Of a stretch of 64,000 bases of DNA, positions 52,724 through 61,414 are shown piece by piece; within the stretch, counting starts at the first letter, position 1; the number at the start of each line of letters is the position of its first letter. A model generated the notes under the pieces. It had not been told where the DNA came from. It made no database searches and worked only from the letters and a program-made list of their open reading frames with translations. The translations under genes were made by a program, and so were the position numbers. The DNA comes from Aureispira sp. CCB-QB1 (lineage in GTDB: Bacteria; Bacteroidota; Bacteroidia; Chitinophagales; Saprospiraceae), in the NCBI RefSeq assembly GCF_000724545.1, contig NZ_JHBV01000030.1:1-64000 (forward strand), read 5' to 3'.

Positions 52724-53657
52724 TTAACAAACTTAATTCTTTTTGATGTAGTGCTGTTGCCAATTCTAAAATGGCATCGCTAGATCTTGGACCAAACCCT
52801 GATAAGTAAAGGGCTTCCATGGCAATAATCCGACGATTTTGACCAGCAGGTGTTTGCGACACACCAGGTATTCCTAACAATTGTTCTTCTCCTGATTTAT
52901 TATTAGTCGCATCTCTCAAACTCGCCAATCCTGAATCAAACATCAAGATCACTTCTGGTTGATATTGCAACAAAGCTTCTGGTGTTAATGGTTTAAATGC
53001 CTCAAATTCCTGAACAACAGGATTTCCTCCTGCTAAAGTAATAGCTGCTTCTGCAAAGGTATTTTTACCTGCCACCATCATAGCTTGTGCCCCACGAGCA
53101 TAAATAAACAGCACCTTAGGTCGCTCTGTTGTTTGGCTCAAAATGCGTTCTAGTTGCTGCTTGTTTTTTGAGATTTTAGCCTTTAAAGCATCTGTTTCAA
53201 TGCTTTTTTCTAATACTGTCTCTAACTGCTCTGCAACTTCCAATGATCCTTCCAAGGTATGAGGAACTTTTATTGTTTTAATTTTAATTCCTGAAGCTTC
53301 CAAACCACTCAAAGCTTTATTGCCTTGCATTTTTTCGTCCATCAAGATAAGGTTAGGCTTTAATGCTAAAATTGCCTCGGTGTTGAGTTGACTACTATGC
53401 CCTAAATTAGGAATGGACTTAGTTCCTTCAGGATAATTACTCGTTACATCTACCCCTACAATACTCTCTTCCAAACCAAATTCATAAAGTAACTCCGTAA
53501 TCGTTCCGTTTAGAGAAACAATGCGCCACTCTTTTTCTTCTGTGACATCCGCAGATGTATCTGCAACTTGACTATCTGTTGACGCTTCGGAACTACAAGA
53601 ACTGACAGTTAATAATAGTCCAGCTATTAAGATCCAATATATTGATATTGATTTCAT
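52710..53657 (-). CDS. hmuT: Haem-binding periplasmic lipoprotein of the ABC importer
   Basis: A 315-residue substrate-binding protein (periplasmic binding fold of the BtuF/HmuT type). Lipobox in ILIAGLLLTVSSCSSEAS, Cys21. Family motifs: RIVSLNGTITELLYEFGLEE, VGVDVTSNYPEG, LALKPNLILMDEK, the long central helix (TDALKAKISKNKQQLERIL) and LTPEALLQYQPEVILMFDSG. It collects haem in the periplasm and delivers it to HmuU. Its product lies second in the operon after hmuY. Confidence 0.9.
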   Translation of the reverse strand: MKSISIYWILIAGLLLTVSSCSSEASTDSQVADTSADVTEEKEWRIVSLNGTITELLYEFGLEESIVGVDVTSNYPEGTKSIPNLGHSSQLNTEAILALKPNLILMDEKMQGNKALSGLEASGIKIKTIKVPHTLEGSLEVAEQLETVLEKSIETDALKAKISKNKQQLERILSQTTERPKVLFIYARGAQAMMVAGKNTFAEAAITLAGGNPVVQEFEAFKPLTPEALLQYQPEVILMFDSGLASLRDATNNKSGEEQLLGIPGVSQTPAGQNRRIIAMEALYLSGFGPRSSDAILELATALHQKELSLLNEVE

Positions 53658-53757
53658 TGTATGTTTATTATATTGCTTTGCGGCAAGACTGTGTCAAACG
53701 AATCCACCATATCACTGGCAAAAATGTTAGTCGTGCCTAAAATTGATTACTAGGCTA

Positions 53758-55029
53758 CTATTTGATCAGGATAGATTGACTTTTTAACACTTGGTCTGAT
53801 TGTAGTGTCAATACATAGTTTCCTGCTTCAAAACTTGATACATTAAGTTCCACTCCATTCAAACCAGATTGAGCATCCACTGTTTTTTCAACCAATAACC
53901 TTCCTAATATGTCTCTTAACTCTATCTTTAAGTTTTCTTCTGCTTGAGCTAAAGTAAATGTGATGTTTACATAATCAGAAGCAGGGTTGGGAAAAGCTTG
54001 GAATTGTTCTAAAAGACGGTATTTTTGAGTTGACTCAATAGAAGTCCACTGCCCTATATGTGTCTTGACAAACGTTCCTTGCCCTGTTGAAGAGCCTTGA
54101 AAATCTACAAATTGGATTTTGTACAAAGTACTATCTGCTGTCTTAACAAAATATACACGATCAGCATCTACTGTCCAACCATTTGAAAAATCATAGGCTT
54201 TCCAATCGTGCCCAATCGCTGTCAAACTATCGGCAGTTGTTGTGTAATTTGCAGGATCGACTGTAGCAGGATTAATACCATCCGCTAAGGCTATTTCTAC
54301 CTTATCATTTGTCAAAATTCCTGTCACTGTATATGGCATTGGTGCTCCAGAGCTATACAAAGTTGTTTCGTAACGGGTAAATACCCAATCCCAACCTGTA
54401 GCAGGTTCTACTGTTACTGTTGTATTTGTTGTAAAAGAAAAATAAGCTAAGGTTTGATCGGGATAAGCACTTTTACTAATTGTTTTTTGCTGCAAATTAG
54501 TGCCATCAAAGTCTGCATATCTAAAGGAATAACTACCTCCAGCTAATTCATCGATAAATAGCTTTTTGTAAGTTCCATTCGGTAATTCAATGGCATATAA
54601 AGCTGTTCCTTCTACTTTGTGGTTGGTCATGTTGTATGTTCCCCAACCATAGTCTGCCCAGTTAGAAGCCACTTTAATGCTGTTCAAAGCGCCTTCTTTC
54701 CAAGACTGTTCTGTGTTCTTTAGCTCGTCTCCCAAATCAGCAGTTACGATATTATCTCCAAATGTTTTATTGGGGATATGATATACCTTGGGTGCTGTTC
54801 CCGAAAAAGAAGCTCCTTCGTTGATAAATATTCCTGCATCTGTTCCACCTATTACACTAAAAGCAATATCCCAAGTAGTATGTGCCACATCTGTTGTAAC
54901 ATCGGTAGCTAGATTGTAATACTGACTATTGGCATAAGCTGCGCCAGCTGAAAAATTGTGGGTGGTCTGACCATAAAGGCAACTACTGCCCAAACACAAA
55001 AATAGAGTTAGTTGAAGTAGTGTTTTCAT
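53758..55029 (-). CDS. hmuY: HmuY-like haem-binding protein, tandem domains, with T9SS sorting domain
   Basis: A 423-residue exported protein. ATG 55029 begins a signal peptide (MKTLLQLTLFLCLGSSCLYG, then QTTHN). Two HmuY-like beta domains follow: the first contains QYYNLATDVTTD, TTWDIAFSVIGG and ALYAIELPNGTYKKLFID; the second YFSFTTNTTVTVEPATGWDW, VFTRYET and RVYFVKTADSTLYKIQFVDF. The last 75 residues are a T9SS type A sorting domain (FPNPASDYVNITF, GNYVLTLQSDQ). Classical HmuY is a single-domain lipoprotein; this one should be secreted or attached by type IX secretion. It heads the hmu operon; the promoter carries two operators. Confidence 0.8.
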   Translation of the reverse strand: MKTLLQLTLFLCLGSSCLYGQTTHNFSAGAAYANSQYYNLATDVTTDVAHTTWDIAFSVIGGTDAGIFINEGASFSGTAPKVYHIPNKTFGDNIVTADLGDELKNTEQSWKEGALNSIKVASNWADYGWGTYNMTNHKVEGTALYAIELPNGTYKKLFIDELAGGSYSFRYADFDGTNLQQKTISKSAYPDQTLAYFSFTTNTTVTVEPATGWDWVFTRYETTLYSSGAPMPYTVTGILTNDKVEIALADGINPATVDPANYTTTADSLTAIGHDWKAYDFSNGWTVDADRVYFVKTADSTLYKIQFVDFQGSSTGQGTFVKTHIGQWTSIESTQKYRLLEQFQAFPNPASDYVNITFTLAQAEENLKIELRDILGRLLVEKTVDAQSGLNGVELNVSSFEAGNYVLTLQSDQVLKSQSILIK

Positions 55030-55042
55030 TTTTATATAATTA

Positions 55043-55129
55043 TTAAGATTAAGTCTAAATAAAAGTAACACACCGCAAATGTAGTTCTGAATTTCTAAAA
55101 AACCAATTTTTATTTAGACTTATTATAAA
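55043..55129 (-). promoter_or_regulatory. Promoter of the hmu operon flanked by two inverted-repeat operators
   Basis: Minus-strand -7 box TACATTTG (55083-55076) with TTGG 19 nt upstream. Operator 1 (55043-55059) reads TTAAGA-TTAAG-TCTAAA, operator 2 (55113-55129) TTTAGA-CTTAT-TATAAA. The block around operator 1, from TAATTATTAAGATTAAGTCT to AAATAAAA, is identical to that before the imelysin gene and at the same distance from the ATG (13-14 nt). Confidence 0.7.
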
Positions 55130-55561
55130 CAATAAAAAACAAAAACCATCTAAATGGTTATAAATAAATCATTTAAGCTAACAAAAGTATCTGGACTTTA
55201 ACATATGAAGCAATTTAGATTTATTTACCTCCAAAATCACTTATTGGATTAGTTTTATTACTTCCTTTAATAAACTCAGTTTGCTGCGACTATGTGATAC
55301 TTCTTGAGGATTGCGTTGTTGATAAACAGCCTAATGATTTTGATTATCTCTTTTTTATGCGTAAATTGAAGTAGGTATCTATTTTATACTAGTTTGTATC
55401 GTCAATACAAACTATGAATATAAGCTTGCTTATAACTGCTTGAAAGAAAACTCTATTAACTCCTCCCTGAGTAATCTTGATAGTTTGGAGTAGTTGTATT
55501 TGAGATATGGACTAGTATTTTATGGGGAGAATATGCACAACGCATGGGCAAAAATATTTTT

Positions 55562-55612
55562 AATAAAAATAAAAAAGTCACCTTGAAGATATTGATATCT
55601 TCATAGGTGACT
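55562..55612 (-). terminator. Terminator of the interrupted T9SS gene
   Basis: A long hairpin: AGTCACCT + TGAAGATAT, two-base loop, ATATCTTCA + AGGTGACT with one unpaired T. T-rich sequence follows on the minus strand. The rest of the 55130-55693 gap contains nothing else identifiable. Confidence 0.85.
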
Positions 55613-55693
55613 CTTCATGTTATAGCAAGGCAATACAAGACCTTCTATAACATTACAAACGGAACTATTAGCCTAAGTAACTTACAATTGATA

Positions 55694-56410
55694 TTACTGT
55701 ACGACAATACGTTTTGTCAGCCAACCACGATCGGTTTTAACTCTTAAACTAAAGATTCCTGTGCCAAAATCCATAGGGATTCTTTTTCTTGGTTCGTGCC
55801 ATTGTCGCGCATGTTTTCCATAGCGATTAATGACTTCAATATGCTCAATTCCCTCTATATTCATCAGTACCAGCGTTTGATTTTCATATACAGGATTAGG
55901 AGCAACAACAAATGCTTCTTTATCTCTTTCTGTAGAAACAACAACAGATTCTGAATACGAATGATCCTTATTAAATCCTACTTGTTTGATTCTATAATGG
56001 TTATACCCTACCAATGGTCGCTTGTCAATAAATTGATAGTTTTGAATAACATCTGCACTTCCATTGCTTTCTACAACGCCTATTGTTTCCCAATAAACGC
56101 CCGTTTCAGAATGTTGTATTTCAAAATAATTATTATTCATTTCTAGTGCTGTTGACCAAGTTACCCTTATTTCGTAAGGACGTACTAGCTCAGCATCTAC
56201 ACTTTCAAATTTCACCAAAGAAGCATTTTCACAATACAAGCGTTCCAAATCCCAAACACTGATTTCTGGTGTATAATTGACGATTGCTGCATTAAAGTTT
56301 GTTCATGTAGGCTGCTGAATCAAATTATTGTTTTCTAAAACTTGACTACTCGCTGAAAAAAAGCTGGTCATCAAAAATAAAGTGGTATATAATGTTGATA
56401 TAATTTTCAT
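55694..56410 (-). pseudogene. Secreted T9SS-sorted protein interrupted by an in-frame TGA
   Basis: Minus-strand ATG 56410 begins a clear signal peptide (MKIISTLYTTLFLMTSFFSA, then SSQV). The frame runs to codon 36, which is TGA (56305-56303, in QQPT-stop-TNFNAAIVNYTP), and continues open to 55694. The part after the stop encodes a fibronectin-like beta domain (EIRVTWSTALEMNNNYFEIQ) and a T9SS type A sorting domain (VVAPNPVYENQTLVL, GIFSLRVKTDRGWLTKRIVV). Without the stop it would be 238 residues. A single TGG-to-TGA (Trp) or CGA change or a sequencing error would explain it. A second start (TTG 56248) would lack the signal. The 325-nt gap upstream holds nothing identifiable. Confidence 0.7.
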
Positions 56411-56735
56411 AATTCATTTTCTTTTAAAGAGACTAGAACACTTTTTATTCAAAGTCACAAAACTTTACAAAAAAAAACAAAAATTACAACTTCAAAAAGC
56501 ATCCTTATAATACATTTATACTATTATAACAAGCAAAACAGGATAATTGTTTAATTAAAATAAAAAAAATATTTTACATATAAAAAACACTACACTTCAT
56601 TTCATTTACTAACAAAATAACCTAACTCTATGTTAACTAATTTTATTAAACTCAATAGTTCATTACACTTACCCAATAAGCTTGTCATATGTAATACAAA
56701 ACCCAGAGTTACAAATGTAGTGAATAAAGCTATCG

Positions 56736-59135
56736 CTATCTCCTAGCAATCCAATTGGTCAAAATAGTTGTAAAAATAATAATAGAAATAGAACTTAACG
56801 GCATGAGTATCGCCGCAATAACAGGCGTTAACAATCCTTGCACAGCAAAGAATAAACCAACACTATTATATAGTAAAGAGAGTATAAAGCTAGCTTTGAC
56901 AACTGACAAGGTACGTTGAGCAACAGTAGTATAGTGGTTTAAATTACTAATTTTGGAAGCTTCTAAGATGCCATCACTGGCAGGCGAAAAACTATGCACG
57001 TCGTTGGCGACAGCTATACCTACATCTGCCTGTTGCAAGGCTCCTGCATCATTTAACCCATCACCTATCATTAATACTTTTTTTCCAGTTTGTTGCAATA
57101 TCTTTACATAGTTTAATTTATCAACAGGAGTTTGTTGAAAATGCAAACTCTCATGCGCAGGAAAAAGATGCTGTAAATAAGCTCGATCTGCATCATTATC
57201 TCCAGATAGAAGGTGCAGCGTAAAATCTTTACTCAAATTTTCTAGCACCGTCTCTATGTTTTTTCGATATTCTTTTTTTATGATAAAATACCCCAAACAA
57301 TAATGGTCAATTGCTACATACACTGCCGTTGTTAAGCCTTCCATTTGATAGGCTGACTTTCCTACAAACTTAGAAGATCCTACTTCTATGAAATGGTCGT
57401 CAATCCAAGCTTCGATCCCTTGACCACTTGTTTCCACAAATGCTTTTATTGGAAAATCTTTTTGGGTATCTACAAAATCTAGCCCCTGAATGTATTTTGC
57501 CAACATTTGACTCAACGGATGAGTTGAGTTCTGCACCAAAGCATAAATTTGTTGATAATGAATTTCGGATAATGTCTCGCCAACAAATTGAACATTGGCA
57601 ACATCATTGGTGGTCAAGGTGCCTGTTTTATCAAAAATAACATCCGTCACTTCTGCCAACTGTTCTACAGCCAAAGCATTTTTAAGAAACAATCCTTTTT
57701 GACCAAACAGCCGCAATATATTTCCAAAAGCAAATGGGGCTGACAGTGCCAAGGCACAAGGACAAGCAATAATTAATACTGCGCTAAAAGAGAGCAATGC
57801 AATGGATGCATCCACCCACAACCAATACAATAATGTTAGCATTGCTATACTCAATATACTAATGGTAAAATAGCGGCTAATGGCATCTACTGTTTTGGAC
57901 AATACCGCTGTTTTTTCTTCCTGAAAAATAGGTTGGTTCCATAGTTGTGTAAAATAGCTTTGGTTAACTTCTTGGAGTACTTCTAGTGTAATAACGTGTC
58001 CAATTTGTCGACCTCCTGCATATAATTTATCTCCTTCTTTTTTGGAAATGGCAATCGACTCCCCTGACACAAAGCTATAATCTATCGAAGCCTCTTTGCT
58101 TTTTAGGATGCTATCAGTTGGAATAATTTCTTGATTTCTAATTTTAATAACATCCCCTACTTTCAACTGTTCTATCAACACCTGCTTTTCGCTTCCATCT
58201 GAATTTACTTTGGTAGTTGCAATTGGGAAGTAGGCAGTATAATCTCGTTCAAAAGATAAGGATTCATACGTTCTATTTTGATACCATTTTCCAATTAACA
58301 AAAAGAAAATGAGCCCCGCAAAGGAGTCCATATACCCCGCCCCCGTTTGAGTAAATATTTCATAACTACTCCGCGCAAACAAGGCAATTATTCCCAAAGC
58401 AATGGGCACATCAATCCCAATCATTTTTTGTTGCAAACTAGCAAGAGCAGACTTTAAATAATCTTGTGCACAGTACAACAAAACAGGCAATGCCAACAAG
58501 AAATTCAGCCAACCAAAAAAGGTTTTGTAGTTGACCAAATCATTCTCATTGACAATAAAATATTCGGGAAAACTTAGCAGCATGATATTTCCAAAACAAA
58601 ACCCTGCTAAGCCTATTTTTAGATAAAGCTTTCTATTGATAGACTTCTTTTTTGACGTTTTGTTTGGTGTCAAATCAGGCGTATATCCTATTTTAACCAA
58701 CAGCTCTACCAAAGCTCTCAGCGAAAGCCTTCTATCATCAAATGTTATGGCTGCTTCTCGACGAACAAAGTCTACTAAAACCTGTTCAATGGCAGGATTT
58801 ATACGAGGCAAATTTTCAAGCAAATACACACAAGAACTACAATGAATACTAGGGATTGTAATTGTAATTTTAGAACAGCCCTCTTCTCTAAAATTAAGCA
58901 AAGCTTCTTGGACTTCAGGCAAATCTAAATAAGCGTATTGCTCCTTAGAGTTTTCTTGTCGAACGGCATTCCCAGGACGGGATTCAAGTTGGTAATAAGC
59001 ATCTAAATTATTCTCACTTAGCAACTCATACACCATTTTGCAACCATCACAACAAAAATGCTTTTCTTGAACTTTTATTGCTTCTGTTTCGCAATCTTCT
59101 CCACAGTGATAACATTGAATTTCGCAGGCAACCAT
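56736..59135 (-). CDS. ccoI: Copper-translocating P-type ATPase, CcoI type
   Basis: A 799-residue P1B-type ATPase. N-terminal metal-binding region of the cation-ATPase type (CYHCGEDCETEAIKV, HFCCDGCKMVYELL), then a heavy-metal-associated domain with CSSC (PSIHCSSCVYLLENL). Eight helices with the transport motif CPCALALSAPFAFGN, phosphorylation site DKTGTLTTNDV, and the hinge MIGDGLNDAGALQQADVGIA follow. CcoI provides copper for the binuclear centre of cbb3 oxidase, whose genes start 2 kb away on the other strand. It follows a small membrane-protein gene by 10 nt on the same strand. Confidence 0.93.
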   Translation of the reverse strand: MVACEIQCYHCGEDCETEAIKVQEKHFCCDGCKMVYELLSENNLDAYYQLESRPGNAVRQENSKEQYAYLDLPEVQEALLNFREEGCSKITITIPSIHCSSCVYLLENLPRINPAIEQVLVDFVRREAAITFDDRRLSLRALVELLVKIGYTPDLTPNKTSKKKSINRKLYLKIGLAGFCFGNIMLLSFPEYFIVNENDLVNYKTFFGWLNFLLALPVLLYCAQDYLKSALASLQQKMIGIDVPIALGIIALFARSSYEIFTQTGAGYMDSFAGLIFFLLIGKWYQNRTYESLSFERDYTAYFPIATTKVNSDGSEKQVLIEQLKVGDVIKIRNQEIIPTDSILKSKEASIDYSFVSGESIAISKKEGDKLYAGGRQIGHVITLEVLQEVNQSYFTQLWNQPIFQEEKTAVLSKTVDAISRYFTISILSIAMLTLLYWLWVDASIALLSFSAVLIIACPCALALSAPFAFGNILRLFGQKGLFLKNALAVEQLAEVTDVIFDKTGTLTTNDVANVQFVGETLSEIHYQQIYALVQNSTHPLSQMLAKYIQGLDFVDTQKDFPIKAFVETSGQGIEAWIDDHFIEVGSSKFVGKSAYQMEGLTTAVYVAIDHYCLGYFIIKKEYRKNIETVLENLSKDFTLHLLSGDNDADRAYLQHLFPAHESLHFQQTPVDKLNYVKILQQTGKKVLMIGDGLNDAGALQQADVGIAVANDVHSFSPASDGILEASKISNLNHYTTVAQRTLSVVKASFILSLLYNSVGLFFAVQGLLTPVIAAILMPLSSISIIIFTTILTNWIARR

Positions 59136-59145
59136 AACATTTATT

Positions 59146-59361
59146 TTATCCTTTTAAGCCAGGAATTTTTTGAGTCGCAAACCCTAATACTACTAAGAAA
59201 ACAACTAGTACTAAAACAGGCACTAATGTAATCGCTGTCATTCCTACTGCTTCTCTTGTTGCGTTGGCATCAATTGTATTCATCATTTCTGTATTGGCAG
59301 CTGTAGCTAGCTCTGCTATCGCCATAAAAGCAACTACCATAAGACCTTTTGTATTTTTCAT
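59146..59361 (-). CDS. Small membrane protein upstream of ccoI
   Basis: A 71-residue protein. The N-terminus MKNTKGLMVVAFMAIAELATA is a signal peptide or first membrane helix; the C-terminal half has one strong helix (AITLVPVLVLVVFLVVLGFA) and ends in TQKIPGLKG. I do not recognise it. It is only 10 nt upstream of ccoI on the same strand, so it is probably co-expressed and may take part in oxidase assembly or copper handling. Confidence 0.65.
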   Translation of the reverse strand: MKNTKGLMVVAFMAIAELATAANTEMMNTIDANATREAVGMTAITLVPVLVLVVFLVVLGFATQKIPGLKG

Positions 59362-59398
59362 GAGACGTTATTTTTTGTATTACAAAATCTTTATGATA

Positions 59399-59444
59399 CA
59401 AATATAGCTGCTCTCTACTACATTGGAAATGATGTAAAACATCA
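59399..59444 (-). promoter_or_regulatory. Promoter and palindrome upstream of the ccoI operon
   Basis: Minus-strand TATATTTG (59406-59399) is an exact -7 box. A perfect palindrome TGATGT-AAA-ACATCA (59430-59444) is centred about 30 nt further upstream, near position -40 of the predicted transcript, where Crp/Fnr-type activators bind. The remainder of the 306-nt gap up to hemN shows nothing clear. Confidence 0.55.
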
Positions 59445-59667
59445 CTCAAAATGATTTTCCTTAGCATTTAAATTCCAATTCTTCTCGTCCTTTGTACAAC
59501 TTAATTGATTCTTTTATTCTTGAACAGGTTCTCTGAAAATTGTGTCACCAACTTCCACCTCATTAACAGAACCAACACCCAAATACTTGAAGTAGTTTAT
59601 AGTCTTCCTACTAATTAACTGGAATATCTTGCACACAATTTAGCACGGAACAAAATGAAATATTGTT

Positions 59668-61053
59668 ATGACAAACAACGCATCTAATTTAGACCCATCG
59701 GCTACACTAGTTAGCAAATACAATGTTCCTGGTCCGAGATATACCAGCTATCCAACCGTACCTTTTTGGTACAATAGTCCTAGTGAAACCAATTGGAAAA
59801 ACCTTGTCAAAGCATCTTTTGAGGCTAGCAATACCACGGATGGTATTAGTTTATACATTCATTTACCATTTTGTAGTAGTCTGTGTACCTATTGTGGATG
59901 TACCACAAGAATCACCGTCAATCATGAGGTCGAATCACCTTATATTCGCACTTTGCTAAAAGAATGGCAATTGTATTTAGATACATTTGAAGAAAAACCC
60001 AACATCAAGGAAATCCATCTAGGAGGCGGAACACCTACGTTTTTTAGTCCTAAAAATTTACGCGTATTACTAGAAGGCATTCGAAAAACATCAGTCATTG
60101 CACCCAATGCCGTTTTGGGTTTTGAAGGACATCCCAAAAATACCACTAAAGAACATCTGCAAACACTATACGACCTTGGTTTCAGACGTGTTAGTTTGGG
60201 CATTCAAGATTTTGATCCAAGAGTTCAGTTAATTATCAATAGAATTCAGCCTTATGAAATGGTTGAGGAAGTGACTAAAAATGCTCGAGAAATAGGTTAC
60301 ACCTCTATCAATTTTGACCTAGTATTTGGGCTTCCACTTCAAACATTGGCATCTGTTGATGAAACCATTCGACAAGTCAACCAATTGCGACCAGACCGAA
60401 TTGCATTTTATAGTTATGCCCATATACCTTGGTTAAAACCTAGTCAACGCAGCTTTGCACCAGAAACATTACCTTCTGATGCAGAGAAACGTGCTTTGTA
60501 CGAATTAGGAAAAATGCGTTTTGAAGAAATGGGCTATCACGAGATCGGCATGGATCATTTTGCTCTATCGACAGATCCTCTGTATCTAGCTAGCCAAGAC
60601 AAACAGTTGCATCGCAACTTTATGGGCTACTCCCCTTTCCATACTCGCTTGATGGTAGGTTTAGGTGCTTCATCCATTAGCGACTCATGGACAGGCTTTG
60701 TTCAAAATGTCAAAAAGGTAGAAGAGTATGCAGACTTAGTAGACCAAGGGCTTTTTCCTTTCTCTAAAGGACATCAACTTAGCGAACAAGATTTAATCAT
60801 TAGGCAACACATTTTAAATCTAATGTGCCAACTCTCTACTCAATGGTCGCATGACGATTTAAACAATCCTGCTATTTACAAAGGGCTTCGAAAATTGGAA
60901 GAAATGGAAAAAGACGGTTTAGTTGAACGCCTTCCCAATCAATTGTTGATTACAGAAAAAGGTCGACCATATGTACGCAATGTTTGTATGTGCTTTGACG
61001 AGTATTTGTGGCAAAAACGCCCCAACACTCCCATTTTCAGTCAAACAGTATAG
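59668..61053 (+). CDS. hemN: Oxygen-independent coproporphyrinogen III dehydrogenase
   Basis: A 461-residue radical-SAM enzyme that oxidatively decarboxylates coproporphyrinogen III to protoporphyrinogen IX without oxygen. The [4Fe-4S] motif CSSLCTYCGC (C-x3-C-x2-C plus C) sits near residue 75, and the N-terminal YNVPGPRYTSYPTVPFW, the GGGTPTFF loop and SLGIQDFDPRVQ are family-typical. It lies between the ccoI and cco operons; HemN use under low oxygen fits cbb3 oxidase function. Confidence 0.95.
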   Translation: MTNNASNLDPSATLVSKYNVPGPRYTSYPTVPFWYNSPSETNWKNLVKASFEASNTTDGISLYIHLPFCSSLCTYCGCTTRITVNHEVESPYIRTLLKEWQLYLDTFEEKPNIKEIHLGGGTPTFFSPKNLRVLLEGIRKTSVIAPNAVLGFEGHPKNTTKEHLQTLYDLGFRRVSLGIQDFDPRVQLIINRIQPYEMVEEVTKNAREIGYTSINFDLVFGLPLQTLASVDETIRQVNQLRPDRIAFYSYAHIPWLKPSQRSFAPETLPSDAEKRALYELGKMRFEEMGYHEIGMDHFALSTDPLYLASQDKQLHRNFMGYSPFHTRLMVGLGASSISDSWTGFVQNVKKVEEYADLVDQGLFPFSKGHQLSEQDLIIRQHILNLMCQLSTQWSHDDLNNPAIYKGLRKLEEMEKDGLVERLPNQLLITEKGRPYVRNVCMCFDEYLWQKRPNTPIFSQTV

Positions 61054-61079
61054 GTCAGCACACATAGAAATAAAGCACA

Positions 61080-61145
61080 TTGATTAGAATCATTTTTAAG
61101 GCTCAAATGCATCATTTCAAAGCAAACTATAGCTCCGTACATTTG
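61080..61145 (+). promoter_or_regulatory. Promoter of the cco genes with an FNR-like box
   Basis: TTGAT-TAGA-ATCAT (61080-61093) differs from the FNR consensus TTGAT-N4-ATCAA by one base. An exact -7 box TACATTTG (61138-61145) lies 17 nt before the ccoS ATG. A second short palindrome, AAATG-CAT-CATTT (61105-61117), lies between them. Confidence 0.6.
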
Positions 61146-61161
61146 TAAAAACAACAAAATT

Positions 61162-61320
61162 ATGAGCGCAATCTATTTATTAATTGCTGTCAGTTTTTTG
61201 ATTGCTTTAGGCTTTTTAATGGCTTTCTTTTTTGCAATCAAAACAGGACAGTACGACGATACACATACTCCTTCTATTCGAATTTTGTTTGACGATGAAC
61301 AAAGCGAATCCAGAAATTAA
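61162..61320 (+). CDS. ccoS: Cbb3 oxidase assembly protein CcoS
   Basis: A 52-residue protein, MSAIYLLIAVSFLIALGFLM and on, with one membrane helix and a charged tail (KTGQYDDTHTPSIRILFDDE). The GQYDD-like motif after the helix is the hallmark of CcoS (FixS), needed for insertion of haem and copper cofactors into cbb3 oxidase. It starts 17 nt after the -7 box and precedes ccoNO by 94 nt. Confidence 0.9.
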   Translation: MSAIYLLIAVSFLIALGFLMAFFFAIKTGQYDDTHTPSIRILFDDEQSESRN

Positions 61321-61414
61321 AAAGAACGACCCCGACAACATACAAGTGGGGTGCTTTTAATCTTACAAATCCGATCGAATAACTATTTATCATCATAGAA
61401 CTAACCATTACGCG

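Noticed and set aside
55255-55330. Possible further copy of repeat family A
   Set aside because: Only short words match (GTTTGCTGCGACTA and similar); the similarity is too weak to list.
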